NCBI GenBank assembly: GCA_016937175.1
Contig: JAFGWL010000054.1
Location: 1-36,644 of the forward strand
Source of the DNA: Candidatus Mcinerneyibacteriota bacterium
Lineage (GTDB): Bacteria > Macinerneyibacteriota > Macinerneyibacteria > Macinerneyibacteriales > DSCS01
Reading direction: 5' to 3'
Length of the DNA stretch: 36,644 bases
In this document: positions 1 through 8,247 of the stretch, piece after piece
How positions within the stretch are numbered: the stretch's first letter is position 1
Layout of the letters: every line of letters starts with the position of its first letter
Position numbers and translations under genes: made by a program
Notes under the pieces: model-generated
Seen by the model: the letters and a program-made list of their open reading frames with translations, nothing else
What the model was told of the DNA's origin: nothing
The model's database searches: none

Positions 1-267
1 AAGCGTCAGCATCAGATATCTGGGGTCTCCTCCCTTGGCGGCGATATCGTTGACATTGATCTCCACCAGGAACCTCCCGGCATCTTCCTCCCCGGCCCCC
101 ACGATGGGGTCTGTGGAGACGAGAAGATATTTCCTCCGGCCCAAACGTACCACAGCAGCATCTTCACCCACTCCCGGGCCGGCCATGACCTCCTGACGCC
201 GTTGTCCCTGATAGCGCAGGACATGTTTTTTAAGAAGTTCCGGTGGAAGTTTTCCGGTCAAACCCAT
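1..267 (-). CDS. AIR synthase-related protein (HypE/PurM-like), C-terminus beyond window
   Basis: Only the first 89 codons are in the window, and the frame is open to base 1. The ATG at 267-265 follows an AGGAG site and lies 9 nt after the lptD stop, so it is the last visible gene of the serA-degT-lptD operon. The visible part carries the N-terminal PurM/HypE ATP-binding signature: a Pro-Gly-Val-Gly-Glu-Asp-Ala-Ala run near residues 31-38, a Thr-Asp-Pro-Ile triplet near 52-55 and the Val-Asn-Asp-Ile-Ala-Ala-Lys-Gly-Gly motif near 72-80. Family knowledge: these are ATP-dependent dehydratase or synthase folds (PurM, HypE, SelD, ThiL and 'AIR synthase-related' proteins). The exact member cannot be told from this fragment. 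The absence of other hyp genes nearby argues mildly against a classical HypE. Confidence 0.8.
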   Translation of the reverse strand, partial: MGLTGKLPPELLKKHVLRYQGQRRQEVMAGPGVGEDAAVVRLGRRKYLLVSTDPIVGAGEEDAGRFLVEINVNDIAAKGGDPRYLMLTL

Positions 268-276
268 AAGACTCCT

Positions 277-2313
277 TTATGTTTCATTTTCCAACTGTCC
301 TTTATAATCCCATTTAAAATCGCCATAGGCATTCAGCCGGATATAGAACTTATAATCGATGACCCCGGTCTCCCGCTCCTGCCATGAGATCCCCATATTC
401 CAGCAATGAAGATCCCGCAGGAACTCAAAACTCTGTTCTCTGATCTTGCTTAAATTGAAATCATAGAGGATGCTCGTCCGGAATGTCCATTTCTTTGTAA
501 GGCGGATATCTCCTTCGATGCGCGAAGTCAGGACATCTTCTTCTCCCTGAAAACCCTTCCGGTAAAAGACAGAGAGGTTGAAACGGCTCTCCTCCCAGTT
601 TACCGCCCCGGTTCCGTAAACAGAAAAATAACGGGTCTCCTTCCCGTAAGAGTCATATTCATGCTGAAAGGTCAGCCTGGTGGAGACGATCTCCGCCCAA
701 TACGGACTGAAGACGGCAGATGTGACCACCGGGGAAAAGGACTTCCCGCGAGCCTCCAGGTCCTGAGAGACCTGAGTGGAGAGAGAGAGGAAGAGGTGTT
801 TCCTGTTGTTTCTCACTTTTGTCAGAAAGGTATTGTCCAGCCGGTAGTTCAGCTGTTTTTTGGCGCTGATGAGACTCTCCCCCATAGCAGCGAAGCGGTC
901 CTGGTCTCTCTCCGGCGTCCAATCAAAGGAGAGAGAGGGTTTGACCGTATGCTTCACAGTATCTGTGGATCCTATCCCCAGAAGATTAAAGTATCCATAG
1001 AGGTTAAAATAGAGGTCCGTGGAAAAGGTGGGAACCCAGCGTTCGATGGAGCGCTCTTCATACCGGATATGATCCAGCCGGTTCACCATGCGCTCCCCCA
1101 TGTGCAGATAGGAAAAGAGGGTATGGCGGTATGAGAGAGTCACCGTCCCCGACGAGGCCTGCTTGACAAAGGAGTTGTCTTCGAAGAGGTTAGCGCTGTT
1201 TCCTGTCAGGGAAAGATACATATCCGGGAGAAGCCCGATATTGTACATGTTCACAGTCATCCCGGGCAACAGGGTGCGGACATACTCCTCTGTCGTCCCG
1301 TCTCCCAGATCCTGCCAGCGGTTCTCCTGGGAGAAGAGAAGGCGTGTGTAGATCCGGCTTCCAAAATTCTTTTCCAGTGTCACGTAGGAAGAGAGGCTGT
1401 TTTCGGTCCTCTCGTCGATATTAGAACTGAAGTCATCATAATAGGAGGTATCACTGAGAAGGTCCGCTTTGAGGGTGAGTTTCACCCCGGACCCGGGAAA
1501 GTCCTGAACAGCGCTCCCCTTGAGGTACCAGCGTTTGAGCCGGGCGATCTTGTCATGGGTGTAGGCCCCGTCGATCTCCCCTTCTCCCGTGTAAGTCTTC
1601 AAACGGAACTCCCCTTCGTGGGAGAGCCCCCTCTGGGCCATGATCTTCAGCGTGTAAGTGAGGTCCGAATATTTATTGATCACAAGGAAAAAGGGGATCT
1701 GAAAGGTCAGCCCGTCAACACTGTTATTGGAAAAAGTGGGGATAAGAAATCCCGTTTTGCGCCCTTCCGGGATGGGGAAAAAGAGGGCGGGAAACCAGAA
1801 GACCGGAACCCGGTAGACATAGAATACCACGGGAGAGACAAGGACTTTGTCGTTTTTTATGATCTTCATCCGGCTGCTTCTGATCTGGAAGTGGGGATTG
1901 ATGTGTTCGCAGGTCGTAAAGCTGGTATTCTTTCCGTAGACAAGCGATTCCCCTACCGTATTGATGACCTCCCCTCCCACATACCCTTTTTCCACAGGAG
2001 CACGTCCGTTGTCCAGATAGGCTCTTTTCAACTCCAGATCATACTCCAGTGTCTTTCCGGAAAAATGCTGTCCTCCCCGGGAGAAATCGATGTTTCCCAT
2101 GGCCAGCAGCCTCTTTTCATCCATGAAATAGAAGACCGTGTCTGCTTCCATGACAGCCCCGGCATAGGTGAGGCGACAGTTCCCCTGCAAAGTGATCCTC
2201 TTCTCCCCGGGATAGACCACGACCTTGTCTGCAGAATATTCCAGTGTCTCTGCCTTAAGAGAGGAGAAGAGGACGGCCCCGAGGAGCCCCAAAAGAAAGA
2301 GCAGCCTCCTCAT
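277..2313 (-). CDS. lptD: LPS-assembly outer membrane protein LptD
   Basis: The 678-aa protein is predicted to insert lipopolysaccharide into the outer leaflet of the outer membrane. Residues 1-21 form a signal peptide with a Leu-Lys-Ala cleavage site. Residues about 22-150 are an OstA/LptA-like beta-taco domain containing repeated 'GN-x-D/R' strands. The rest is a large beta-barrel rich in alternating aromatic strands. A family hallmark is seen near residues 130-150: a Thr-Thr-Cys-Glu-His stretch followed by a Pro-His-x-x-x-Arg segment, as in other LptD proteins. It also has the Pro-Val-Phe-x-x-Pro-x-x-Phe-x-Pro-Ile-Pro segment typical of the barrel start. The ATG overlaps the end of the upstream DegT gene by 4 nt (ATGA), so translation is probably coupled. 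The 678-aa length is normal to slightly short for LptD. Confidence 0.9.
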   Translation of the reverse strand: MRRLLFLLGLLGAVLFSSLKAETLEYSADKVVVYPGEKRITLQGNCRLTYAGAVMEADTVFYFMDEKRLLAMGNIDFSRGGQHFSGKTLEYDLELKRAYLDNGRAPVEKGYVGGEVINTVGESLVYGKNTSFTTCEHINPHFQIRSSRMKIIKNDKVLVSPVVFYVYRVPVFWFPALFFPIPEGRKTGFLIPTFSNNSVDGLTFQIPFFLVINKYSDLTYTLKIMAQRGLSHEGEFRLKTYTGEGEIDGAYTHDKIARLKRWYLKGSAVQDFPGSGVKLTLKADLLSDTSYYDDFSSNIDERTENSLSSYVTLEKNFGSRIYTRLLFSQENRWQDLGDGTTEEYVRTLLPGMTVNMYNIGLLPDMYLSLTGNSANLFEDNSFVKQASSGTVTLSYRHTLFSYLHMGERMVNRLDHIRYEERSIERWVPTFSTDLYFNLYGYFNLLGIGSTDTVKHTVKPSLSFDWTPERDQDRFAAMGESLISAKKQLNYRLDNTFLTKVRNNRKHLFLSLSTQVSQDLEARGKSFSPVVTSAVFSPYWAEIVSTRLTFQHEYDSYGKETRYFSVYGTGAVNWEESRFNLSVFYRKGFQGEEDVLTSRIEGDIRLTKKWTFRTSILYDFNLSKIREQSFEFLRDLHCWNMGISWQERETGVIDYKFYIRLNAYGDFKWDYKGQLENET

Positions 2314-3389
2314 GAGGAAAAGAAGCTCCTTATGAGCCCGGCTATCCGTCGGACTCGTCTGCGGGATAATCCTTCATAGAAGGGAAGAGCCAGGGCCCGG
2401 CTATGATACTCTAAAGCCCGGGGAGCAGAGACTCCTTCCTTCCGGAAAAGAGGAAAGGAGGGAATATATTGGGCGGGGTCGGCAGCAGGGATACCCTTTT
2501 GAGCCAGAAACTTTTTCAGAGAATCTTTCTCCTCGGCCCGGATGATCATCTGATGCCAGGCCGGCCGAAGTCCTTCAGAAAAGCGGGGAAGCGACACCTG
2601 GGGGACTTTTCCCAGCTCTTCTTCATACCAGGAGGCGATCCGCTCCCGGATGACAAGTCTCCGGGGGAGGCTGGCCAACTGGCTGCGCCCCAGAACCGCG
2701 TGAAGGTCACTCAGCCGGAGATTCAGCCCGGCCTCTTCAAAGGTCTCCTGCTTTCCGTGATTTTTTAACAGCTGAAAAGGCACCGGAGTCCCGCTTCCCC
2801 ACAGCGCGCCCCCTTCAAAGGCTGAGACAGTCTTTTTGAAATGAAAACTGGTAAATCCATAATCTCCCGTAGCGGCCAACGGGCCGTCGGGCCTCATGGA
2901 TCCGAAAGAGGCGGCGGCATCATGGATCAGGGGAATCCTTTTTGAGCGGCAAAAAGAAAGTATCTCATCAAGTCCCCTGTCATGGCCGAAGGAGGAGACA
3001 AAAAGAACGGCTTTCACCCTGGGGGTCCATTTCCGCATGACCTCTTCGGGGTCAAGGCAGGGGAGTCCGGAAGCAATATCTCCGAAAAGGGGCTCAGCCC
3101 CTAAAACCAAAGGGACGTTAGCCGCAGAGATGAATGTATAGGCAGGGACAAGGACCTGGTCCCCGGGCCCTATCCCCAAGGCCTTCAAAATCATAAAATA
3201 GGCCATGGTGGCATTGACCGTGGTCTCCACCCAGGGGCGTCCCAGGTAACGGGACAACTCCTCTTCAAAGGCTTTGACATCCTGTCCGAAAGGGCGCTCT
3301 CCCCTGAGAAGCGCCCGGACGGCGGCCCGGTCTCTTCGTGTGAACCGGGGGCGGTTAACCGTCTCCGCCCCCGGAATCCTTCTTTTCAT
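2310..3389 (-). CDS. DegT/DnrJ/EryC1/StrS-family PLP aminotransferase
   Basis: This is a 359-aa fold-type I PLP enzyme. Visible landmarks are the PLP-phosphate-contacting region with Thr-Val-Asn-Ala-Thr near residues 57-61, the pyridine-N-binding Asp157 in an Ile-His-Asp-Ala-Ala context, and the Ser-Phe-His-x-x-Lys...Glu-Gly-Gly motif at 181-194 with Lys186 as the likely Schiff-base lysine. Family members usually aminate nucleotide-sugar or cyclitol ketones for O-antigen, lipid A or antibiotic sugars. Position between serA (18-nt gap) and lptD (4-nt overlap) fits a cell-envelope sugar role. Inference only: since no serC is visible next to serA, an amino-acid role is also conceivable. The motif is slightly divergent, with Phe191 where Gly normally precedes Glu-Gly-Gly. 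Substrate unknown. Confidence 0.85.
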   Translation of the reverse strand: MKRRIPGAETVNRPRFTRRDRAAVRALLRGERPFGQDVKAFEEELSRYLGRPWVETTVNATMAYFMILKALGIGPGDQVLVPAYTFISAANVPLVLGAEPLFGDIASGLPCLDPEEVMRKWTPRVKAVLFVSSFGHDRGLDEILSFCRSKRIPLIHDAAASFGSMRPDGPLAATGDYGFTSFHFKKTVSAFEGGALWGSGTPVPFQLLKNHGKQETFEEAGLNLRLSDLHAVLGRSQLASLPRRLVIRERIASWYEEELGKVPQVSLPRFSEGLRPAWHQMIIRAEEKDSLKKFLAQKGIPAADPAQYIPSFPLFRKEGVSAPRALEYHSRALALPFYEGLSRRRVRRIAGLIRSFFSS

Positions 3390-3407
3390 GTCCTTTTTAC
3401 GACCTTT

Positions 3408-4334
3408 CTACTTGTTGACCTGGAACGTCGTATCGCCCTTCTCAAAATAGGCGACGATCTGCCGTGCAGCAGCGACCCCGGCGTTGATATTTGCTTCGTT
3501 TGTCTGGGCTCCCATCTTTTTGGGCGTAAACCATACCCGGCCCGGATATTCAGATAGAAGCGCTTCAGCGCAATCCGGGGCAATATCCGAGAGGTAGGAG
3601 AGATCCGGGCGCTCCTTAAGGGCCTTCTGAAGATCCTCCTCGTTAACGACCTCTTTGCGGGCGGTATTGACAAGAACGGCGTTCTTCTTCATCCGTTGCA
3701 GCAGCTTCTCATTGACAAATCCCATGGTCTCTTTCATTTTGGGGAGATGGAGGGATATATAATCTGATTTCTCGTAGAGCTCTTCTGCAGATCCCACAGG
3801 AGTCACTCCGCCTTTTTCCATGACCTCTTTCTTGACAAAGGGATCATAGGCCAGGACAGTCATTCCGAATCCTTTGGCGATCTGGGCCACATAATGTCCC
3901 ACGTTTCCATAGGCATGGATCCCGATGGTCTTCATCCGGAGTTCGCTTCCGGCTTTGGGGGTCAGAAAATTTCTGGCCCGGTAGAGCATCATGGCAAAGA
4001 CCAGCTCTGCTACGGCATTGGAGTTCTGCCCCGGGGTGTTCATGGCTACAATCCCCTTCTCCTTGGCAGCTGCACAGTCGATATTGTCATACCCCGCTCC
4101 GGCCCGGACGACGACTTTCAAATTCTCAGCTGCATTCAAGACTTCAGCATCGACCTTGTCACTCCGGATGATCAGGGCGTCCGCCCTGGACACAGCGTCA
4201 AGCAGCTCTTTTTTCTCTGTGTACTTTTCCAAAAGAGAGAGCTCATACCCGGCTTTTTCGATGATCTCCCTGATCTGGCCCACTGCTTCTGAGGCAAAAG
4301 GTTTTTCTGTGGCAATCAAAACTTTCCGGCTCAT
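3408..4334 (-). CDS. serA: D-3-phosphoglycerate dehydrogenase, Bacteroides-type with Lys-Lys replacing catalytic His
   Basis: The 308-aa D-2-hydroxyacid dehydrogenase is probably the first enzyme of serine synthesis (3-phosphoglycerate + NAD to 3-phosphohydroxypyruvate). The catalytic Arg226 sits in Asn-Thr-Ala-Arg-Lys-Glu. The Rossmann glycine motif is Ala141-Tyr-Gly143-Asn-Val-Gly146, lacking the first Gly. The canonical Thr-Pro-His-x-Gly-Ala box is instead Thr-Pro-Lys-Lys-Met-Gly-Ala at 270-276, and the usual Glu-Pro catalytic-Glu motif is absent. From memory, the same Lys-Lys form occurs in Bacteroides SerA and in Entamoeba phosphoglycerate dehydrogenase, so this is a known subfamily rather than a dead enzyme. 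There is no C-terminal ACT domain. The ATG has an AAGGAGG site. A weak TTGACA box (4402-4407) with a poor -10 might provide a local promoter. Confidence 0.85.
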   Translation of the reverse strand: MSRKVLIATEKPFASEAVGQIREIIEKAGYELSLLEKYTEKKELLDAVSRADALIIRSDKVDAEVLNAAENLKVVVRAGAGYDNIDCAAAKEKGIVAMNTPGQNSNAVAELVFAMMLYRARNFLTPKAGSELRMKTIGIHAYGNVGHYVAQIAKGFGMTVLAYDPFVKKEVMEKGGVTPVGSAEELYEKSDYISLHLPKMKETMGFVNEKLLQRMKKNAVLVNTARKEVVNEEDLQKALKERPDLSYLSDIAPDCAEALLSEYPGRVWFTPKKMGAQTNEANINAGVAAARQIVAYFEKGDTTFQVNK

Positions 4335-4381
4335 AAAACCTCCTTATTTTATTTCAAAAAGACTTCTACTCTTGATTTAAC

Positions 4382-5596
4382 CTATCCTCTTCCCTTTTTT
4401 TTGTCAACCTTATTAGGAGAAGGGGGCTCTTTCTTCTCCAGGATCCCGGCCCTTGTGATGACTTTCCCGAATCTGCGGGTCACTTCGTCCATGGCCTGGT
4501 CTACTTTTCTCTCCTCTGTGCTTACTTCCCCAAAGAGATCCGGCTGGATATAGACCTCGCCCTCTTCCATGCCCGAGACCCCTACTCCGATAAGGCGAAT
4601 CTTCTGCCCTCGCGAAATCGACCTGAAAAGGCCCAAAGCTGTCCGATGAAGGGTGACCGTATCATCGAAATAGCGTTGGAGTGTCCGGCTGCGTGTCAGA
4701 GTCGTAAAATCGCTGAACCTAAGCTTCAGGTGGACGGTCCTGGCTTTCATCCTCTTTCGCCGAAGCTGTCCCGCCACATCCTGGGACAGGGAGAGAAGCA
4801 TCTTCTCCAGAGTCTCGGTCTCACCCGTATCTCTGTTAAAAGTCCTCTCCTCACTGATGGATTTTCGTTCACTCTCCGTTTCCAGGCTCCGGGGATCGAT
4901 CCCCAGGGCCATCCGGCGAAGATGCTCCCCCCACTTCCCGAAATGGCGGATCAATCCCTCTTCGGGAAAAGAGGCCAGCTCACCGATGGTAGTGATCCCC
5001 ATCTTTTCGAGCCGTTCCACTGTCCTGGGGCCTGCTCCCCACAATCTGTTCACCGGCAGGGGAGCCAGAAAGTCCGCCTCTTTGCCGGGAGGACAGATGA
5101 CCAGGCCGTCGGGCTTTTCAAGGTCTGATGCAATCTTGGCCACCGATTTATTGGCTGCAATCCCCACGCTGGCTGTCAGCCCGCATTCTCTACGGATCTT
5201 ATCCTTGACAGCCTTCCCCAGAGACCGGCTGTCCCCGAACAGGTGTTCTGTCCCTGTACAATCGAGGAAAGCTTCATCGATACTGATCTTTTCTATGACG
5301 GGAGAAAAAGAGGAGAGAAGCGACATGATCTTTTTTGACTCAGCTGCGTATTTACTGATATGAGGAGTGAGATAGACTCCCTGAGGACAGGCTCTCCAAG
5401 CCTGGGAGATAGGCATGGCTGAATGGACTCCGTATCGGCGGGCTTCATAACTGCAGGTGGAGACGACTCCCCGGCCGGTCCCTTTTTGGGGCGAGGCTCC
5501 TATGATCACCGGTTTCCCCCGGAGAGAGGGGTCGTCGCGCTGCTCCACGGCGGCAAAAAAGGCGTCCATATCCACATGAACGATCCGCTTTTCCAT
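4382..5596 (-). CDS. dinB: DNA polymerase IV (Y-family translesion polymerase)
   Basis: The 404-aa Y-family polymerase performs translesion and error-prone synthesis. The catalytic carboxylates are Asp9 (Val-Asp-Met-Asp) and Asp107-Glu108 (Ser-Ile-Asp-Glu-Ala-Phe). The steric-gate position is Phe14. The finger and palm region contains the conserved Ser-Cys-Ser-Tyr-Glu-Ala-Arg-like segment at about 46-53. A helix-hairpin-helix thumb lies at about 185-225, and the little finger ends near residue 345. Gln351-Pro-Asp-Leu-Phe355 resembles the QxxLF beta-clamp-binding motif, though it lies about 50 residues before the end rather than at the tip. The last 15 residues are Lys/Pro-rich. The gene is 34 nt downstream of the ABC transporter and 47 nt upstream of serA. 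It is probably transcribed from the ABC promoter, and I see no LexA-type box. Confidence 0.93.
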   Translation of the reverse strand: MEKRIVHVDMDAFFAAVEQRDDPSLRGKPVIIGASPQKGTGRGVVSTCSYEARRYGVHSAMPISQAWRACPQGVYLTPHISKYAAESKKIMSLLSSFSPVIEKISIDEAFLDCTGTEHLFGDSRSLGKAVKDKIRRECGLTASVGIAANKSVAKIASDLEKPDGLVICPPGKEADFLAPLPVNRLWGAGPRTVERLEKMGITTIGELASFPEEGLIRHFGKWGEHLRRMALGIDPRSLETESERKSISEERTFNRDTGETETLEKMLLSLSQDVAGQLRRKRMKARTVHLKLRFSDFTTLTRSRTLQRYFDDTVTLHRTALGLFRSISRGQKIRLIGVGVSGMEEGEVYIQPDLFGEVSTEERKVDQAMDEVTRRFGKVITRAGILEKKEPPSPNKVDKKKGRG

Positions 5597-5630
5597 CGAG
5601 AGCCCCCTTCAGGACACCAACCTGTGCCGT

Positions 5631-7346
5631 TCAGATCAAGTTCTTCGTATAGAGTTTATGATAAAATCCCTCTTTCTGCAACAGGCTTCCGTGGGTTCCC
5701 TCCTCTACCAGGCGCCCTTTATTCAGAACGATGATCTTATCCACGTGCCGGACCGTAGATAACCGATGGGCTATGATAATGGTGGTCCTGTCGCGGCTGA
5801 GCTTAAACATGGCCTCCTGGATCAGGCTTTCCGATTCCGTATCCAGAGAAGAGGTAGCTTCGTCAAAGATCAGAAGGGGAGGATTTTTCAAAAAGACACG
5901 GGCAATGGAAATGCGCTGCTTCTGTCCTCCGGATAGTTTGACACCCCGTTCACCGACATAGGTATCAAACCCATCGGGGAGAGAGAGGATAAAATCGTAA
6001 ATATTGGCATAGCGGGCCGCTTCCACCATCTGCTCTTCATCAGCCAGAGGCCTTCCGTACATGATATTCTCCCGGATGGTCCCGTCGAAGAGAAAGACAT
6101 TCTGCTGGACAAGCCCGATATTCTCCCTGAGAAACCGCTGCTTCAGATCCATGATATCATGCCCGTCGATGCTGATGGCTCCCCGCTGGGGTTCATAGAA
6201 CCTGGGGATCAGAGAGACAATGGTGCTCTTCCCGGCTCCTGACTCGCCTACGATGGCCACCGATTCCCCTTCGGCAACGGAAAAATGGATATCCTGAAGG
6301 ATCCAGTCAGGGGATGAGGAGTATTTAAACCAGACATGGTCTACCTGGATCTTCCCTTTGACAGGCCGGAAGGTCCTGGCATGGGGCCGGTCTTCTATGT
6401 CGGGTTCGATATCCATGATCTCCGTGAAACGTTCGAACGATGCAGCTCCCTGATTGAACTGTTCGGTGAAGTTCATCAGCCTCTGAATAGGATTGAGGAT
6501 AATATTGACATAAAGGATAAAAGCAACGATGTCAGACGGCGTGATCCGCCCTTCCAGATACAGCCAGGCCCCGCCGGCGATGACCAGGAGATAATACATA
6601 TCCGAGAGAAAGTGAAACCCGGAATAGAAGATCCCCATGATGGTATACATCTTCTCTTTGGCCATCTTGAAATGGATGTTCACATTTTCGAACTTTTCGA
6701 TCTCCAGGTCTTCATTGGCATAAGACTTGACTTCCCGGATCCCCTGGACAGAGTTCTCCACAGTGCTGTTGATATCGGCGATCTTACGGCGTACCCGTCT
6801 GAACCCCTGCCGCATCTTCCCTCCGTATTTGATTCCCCAGAGGAGCATGAAGGGAAGGGGGGCCAGAGCGATGAAAGCAAGGACCGCATTGAAACGGAAC
6901 ATGAAGAAAAAGGAGCCGAGGACCAGAAAGACCGAAAGGATCAGGTCTTCGGGAGCATGATGGGCTACTTCGGCGATGGTATTGAGGTCATTGGAGATAC
7001 GGGACATGATATGCCCGGTCTTGGTGTTATCAAAGTAGTTGAATGAGAGTTTCTGAATATGCCCGAAGATATCTTCCCGCATATCATACTCCATCCGCAC
7101 ACCGAGAATATGCCCCCACTTCATCCGGATGAATTCAAAGACCATCTTGACCAGATAGATGAGGAGCATAAGGAGAAAAGAGGTGACTATGGCCCGGATA
7201 TTCTTGTCCGGGATATGGGTGTTCAGAAGAGTACGGACCATGGAAGGGATAAGAATAGCCAGGACAGAGGCCAGAAGAGCCACCCCCATATCGATAAAAA
7301 AGAGAAGCCTGTGGGGTTTATAATAAGCGATAAACCTTTTGATCAT
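5631..7346 (-). CDS. ABC exporter half-transporter (MsbA/LmrA-like, permease fused to ATPase)
   Basis: This 571-aa protein has an N-terminal six-helix membrane domain (about 1-310) fused to an ATPase domain (about 330-571). The ATPase motifs are complete: Walker A Gly367-Glu-Ser-Gly-Ala-Gly-Lys-Ser-Thr, a Q-loop with Val-Gln-Gln at about 413-415, signature Leu-Ser-Gly-Gly-Gln 471-475, Walker B Leu-Leu-Ile-Phe-Asp-Glu 491-496 and switch His527. Such proteins work as homodimers exporting lipids, peptides or drugs across the inner membrane. MsbA-like lipid A flipping is possible in this diderm but cannot be inferred from sequence alone. ATG at 7346 has a GGAGG site 5 nt upstream and its own promoter overlapping the end of the pseudouridine synthase gene. 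dinB follows 34 nt later. Confidence 0.92.
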   Translation of the reverse strand: MIKRFIAYYKPHRLLFFIDMGVALLASVLAILIPSMVRTLLNTHIPDKNIRAIVTSFLLMLLIYLVKMVFEFIRMKWGHILGVRMEYDMREDIFGHIQKLSFNYFDNTKTGHIMSRISNDLNTIAEVAHHAPEDLILSVFLVLGSFFFMFRFNAVLAFIALAPLPFMLLWGIKYGGKMRQGFRRVRRKIADINSTVENSVQGIREVKSYANEDLEIEKFENVNIHFKMAKEKMYTIMGIFYSGFHFLSDMYYLLVIAGGAWLYLEGRITPSDIVAFILYVNIILNPIQRLMNFTEQFNQGAASFERFTEIMDIEPDIEDRPHARTFRPVKGKIQVDHVWFKYSSSPDWILQDIHFSVAEGESVAIVGESGAGKSTIVSLIPRFYEPQRGAISIDGHDIMDLKQRFLRENIGLVQQNVFLFDGTIRENIMYGRPLADEEQMVEAARYANIYDFILSLPDGFDTYVGERGVKLSGGQKQRISIARVFLKNPPLLIFDEATSSLDTESESLIQEAMFKLSRDRTTIIIAHRLSTVRHVDKIIVLNKGRLVEEGTHGSLLQKEGFYHKLYTKNLI

Positions 7347-7362
7347 GATTACCTCCGCTCCT

Positions 7363-7390
7363 ATATTAACTTCGGGTTACGAAAAGTCAA
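7363..7390 (-). promoter_or_regulatory. Promoter of ABC exporter-dinB unit
   Basis: On the minus strand, a TTGACT -35 box (7385-7390) is separated by 16 bp from a TAATAT -10 box (7363-7368). The ABC ATG is about 17 nt downstream of the -10. The -35 box overlaps the stop codon of the upstream pseudouridine synthase gene. Confidence 0.55.
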
Positions 7391-8247
7391 CGGGTTTTAT
7401 CCCCGTTCTCTCCTTCGCGCCACAACCTTTCAGGGAGGGTGATCCTTATCCGTTCTCCTGTCTCGGGGTGGAAGAAGCGGTAGGAGATACAGATGAGCCC
7501 CAGCGGGTCCCCACCCGCTGCCCCGTATCGGCTGTCCCCCCACAGGGGAGCGATGTAGCGGGCGAAATGCTGCCTGACCTGATGCGTGCGCCCTGTCTTG
7601 GGGAAGGCCAGGAAATAGTCACGGCCGCTGCTGCGACCCAGGTAGCGCACACGTGTCTCGGCCCGCTTTGTTTTTCCGTTCCACTCCAGGGTGTCTTCAA
7701 TAGACAGCGAAAGTGGAGGAGACTCCAGGACTTCCGTATAGGCCAGGTAGATCTTTGAGATCTTCTTCTCGCGGAAGAGCCCGTGAAGCGTCGCTTCGCA
7801 GGCCTTGTTTTTAGCCAGAAGCATGAGCCCCCTTGTGGGCCTGTCCAGCCGGTTGATCACCGAGACCCGGTAACCGGCTCCCGGAGAGTTCTTATCAAGA
7901 TAGTTCTGAACACCGTAAGTCAGACACTCCACCTGTGAATAGGGGGTCGGATGACTGGCAAGGCCTGCCTCCTTGAAGACCGCCATGAGAGAGGAGTCTT
8001 CATAGACCACGTACCGCTCAGGAAGCTCGTAGGGCCTGGCCGGCCTGAGGGGTTTATTGACCTTGAGGGTCTCTTCGGTAACAAGATATTCCGGGTCAGC
8101 CAGGCGTTGGTTACTGTCGGCATTCCAGACACTCCCCCCGATGATCAGGCTCAGAGCCTCTTCCTTCTCCATCTTCAAATATTTCATGATGACCTGAAGC
8201 AGAGAAGCCTTCTGCCCGGCTTTCAATTTGATGAAATAGCGTTTCAT
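7387..8247 (-). CDS. RluA-family RNA pseudouridine synthase with S4-like N-terminal domain
   Basis: The 286-aa enzyme isomerises uridine to pseudouridine in rRNA or tRNA. The catalytic motif is Asn-Arg-Leu-Asp135-x-x-Thr-x-Gly-Leu, with Asp135 as the nucleophile. A Thr-Gly-Arg-Thr-His-Gln-Val-Arg-Gln-His motif lies in the C-terminal third, followed by Gly-Asp-x-Arg-Tyr-Gly. Residues 1-65 resemble a small S4-type RNA-binding domain (a Leu-Ile-x-Gly-Gly-Ser-Val segment near 34-40, then Asp-Pro-x-Tyr-x-Val near 51-56). The target site cannot be assigned. The ATG overlaps the preceding methyltransferase stop by 4 nt. It is the last gene of the tRNA-Gly-guaB operon, and I see no hairpin terminator after it. 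Confidence 0.9.
   Translation of the reverse strand: MKRYFIKLKAGQKASLLQVIMKYLKMEKEEALSLIIGGSVWNADSNQRLADPEYLVTEETLKVNKPLRPARPYELPERYVVYEDSSLMAVFKEAGLASHPTPYSQVECLTYGVQNYLDKNSPGAGYRVSVINRLDRPTRGLMLLAKNKACEATLHGLFREKKISKIYLAYTEVLESPPLSLSIEDTLEWNGKTKRAETRVRYLGRSSGRDYFLAFPKTGRTHQVRQHFARYIAPLWGDSRYGAAGGDPLGLICISYRFFHPETGERIRITLPERLWREGENGDKTR

Noticed and set aside
1555-2379. Plus-strand open frame (274 codons) antisense to lptD
   Set aside because: No ribosome-binding site, no family resemblance, and lptD covers it in full.
4382-4407. TTGACA (4402-4407) as a serA promoter
   Set aside because: The -35 is perfect, but the -10 at 17 bp is TAGGTT, three of six matches; too weak to list as a promoter.
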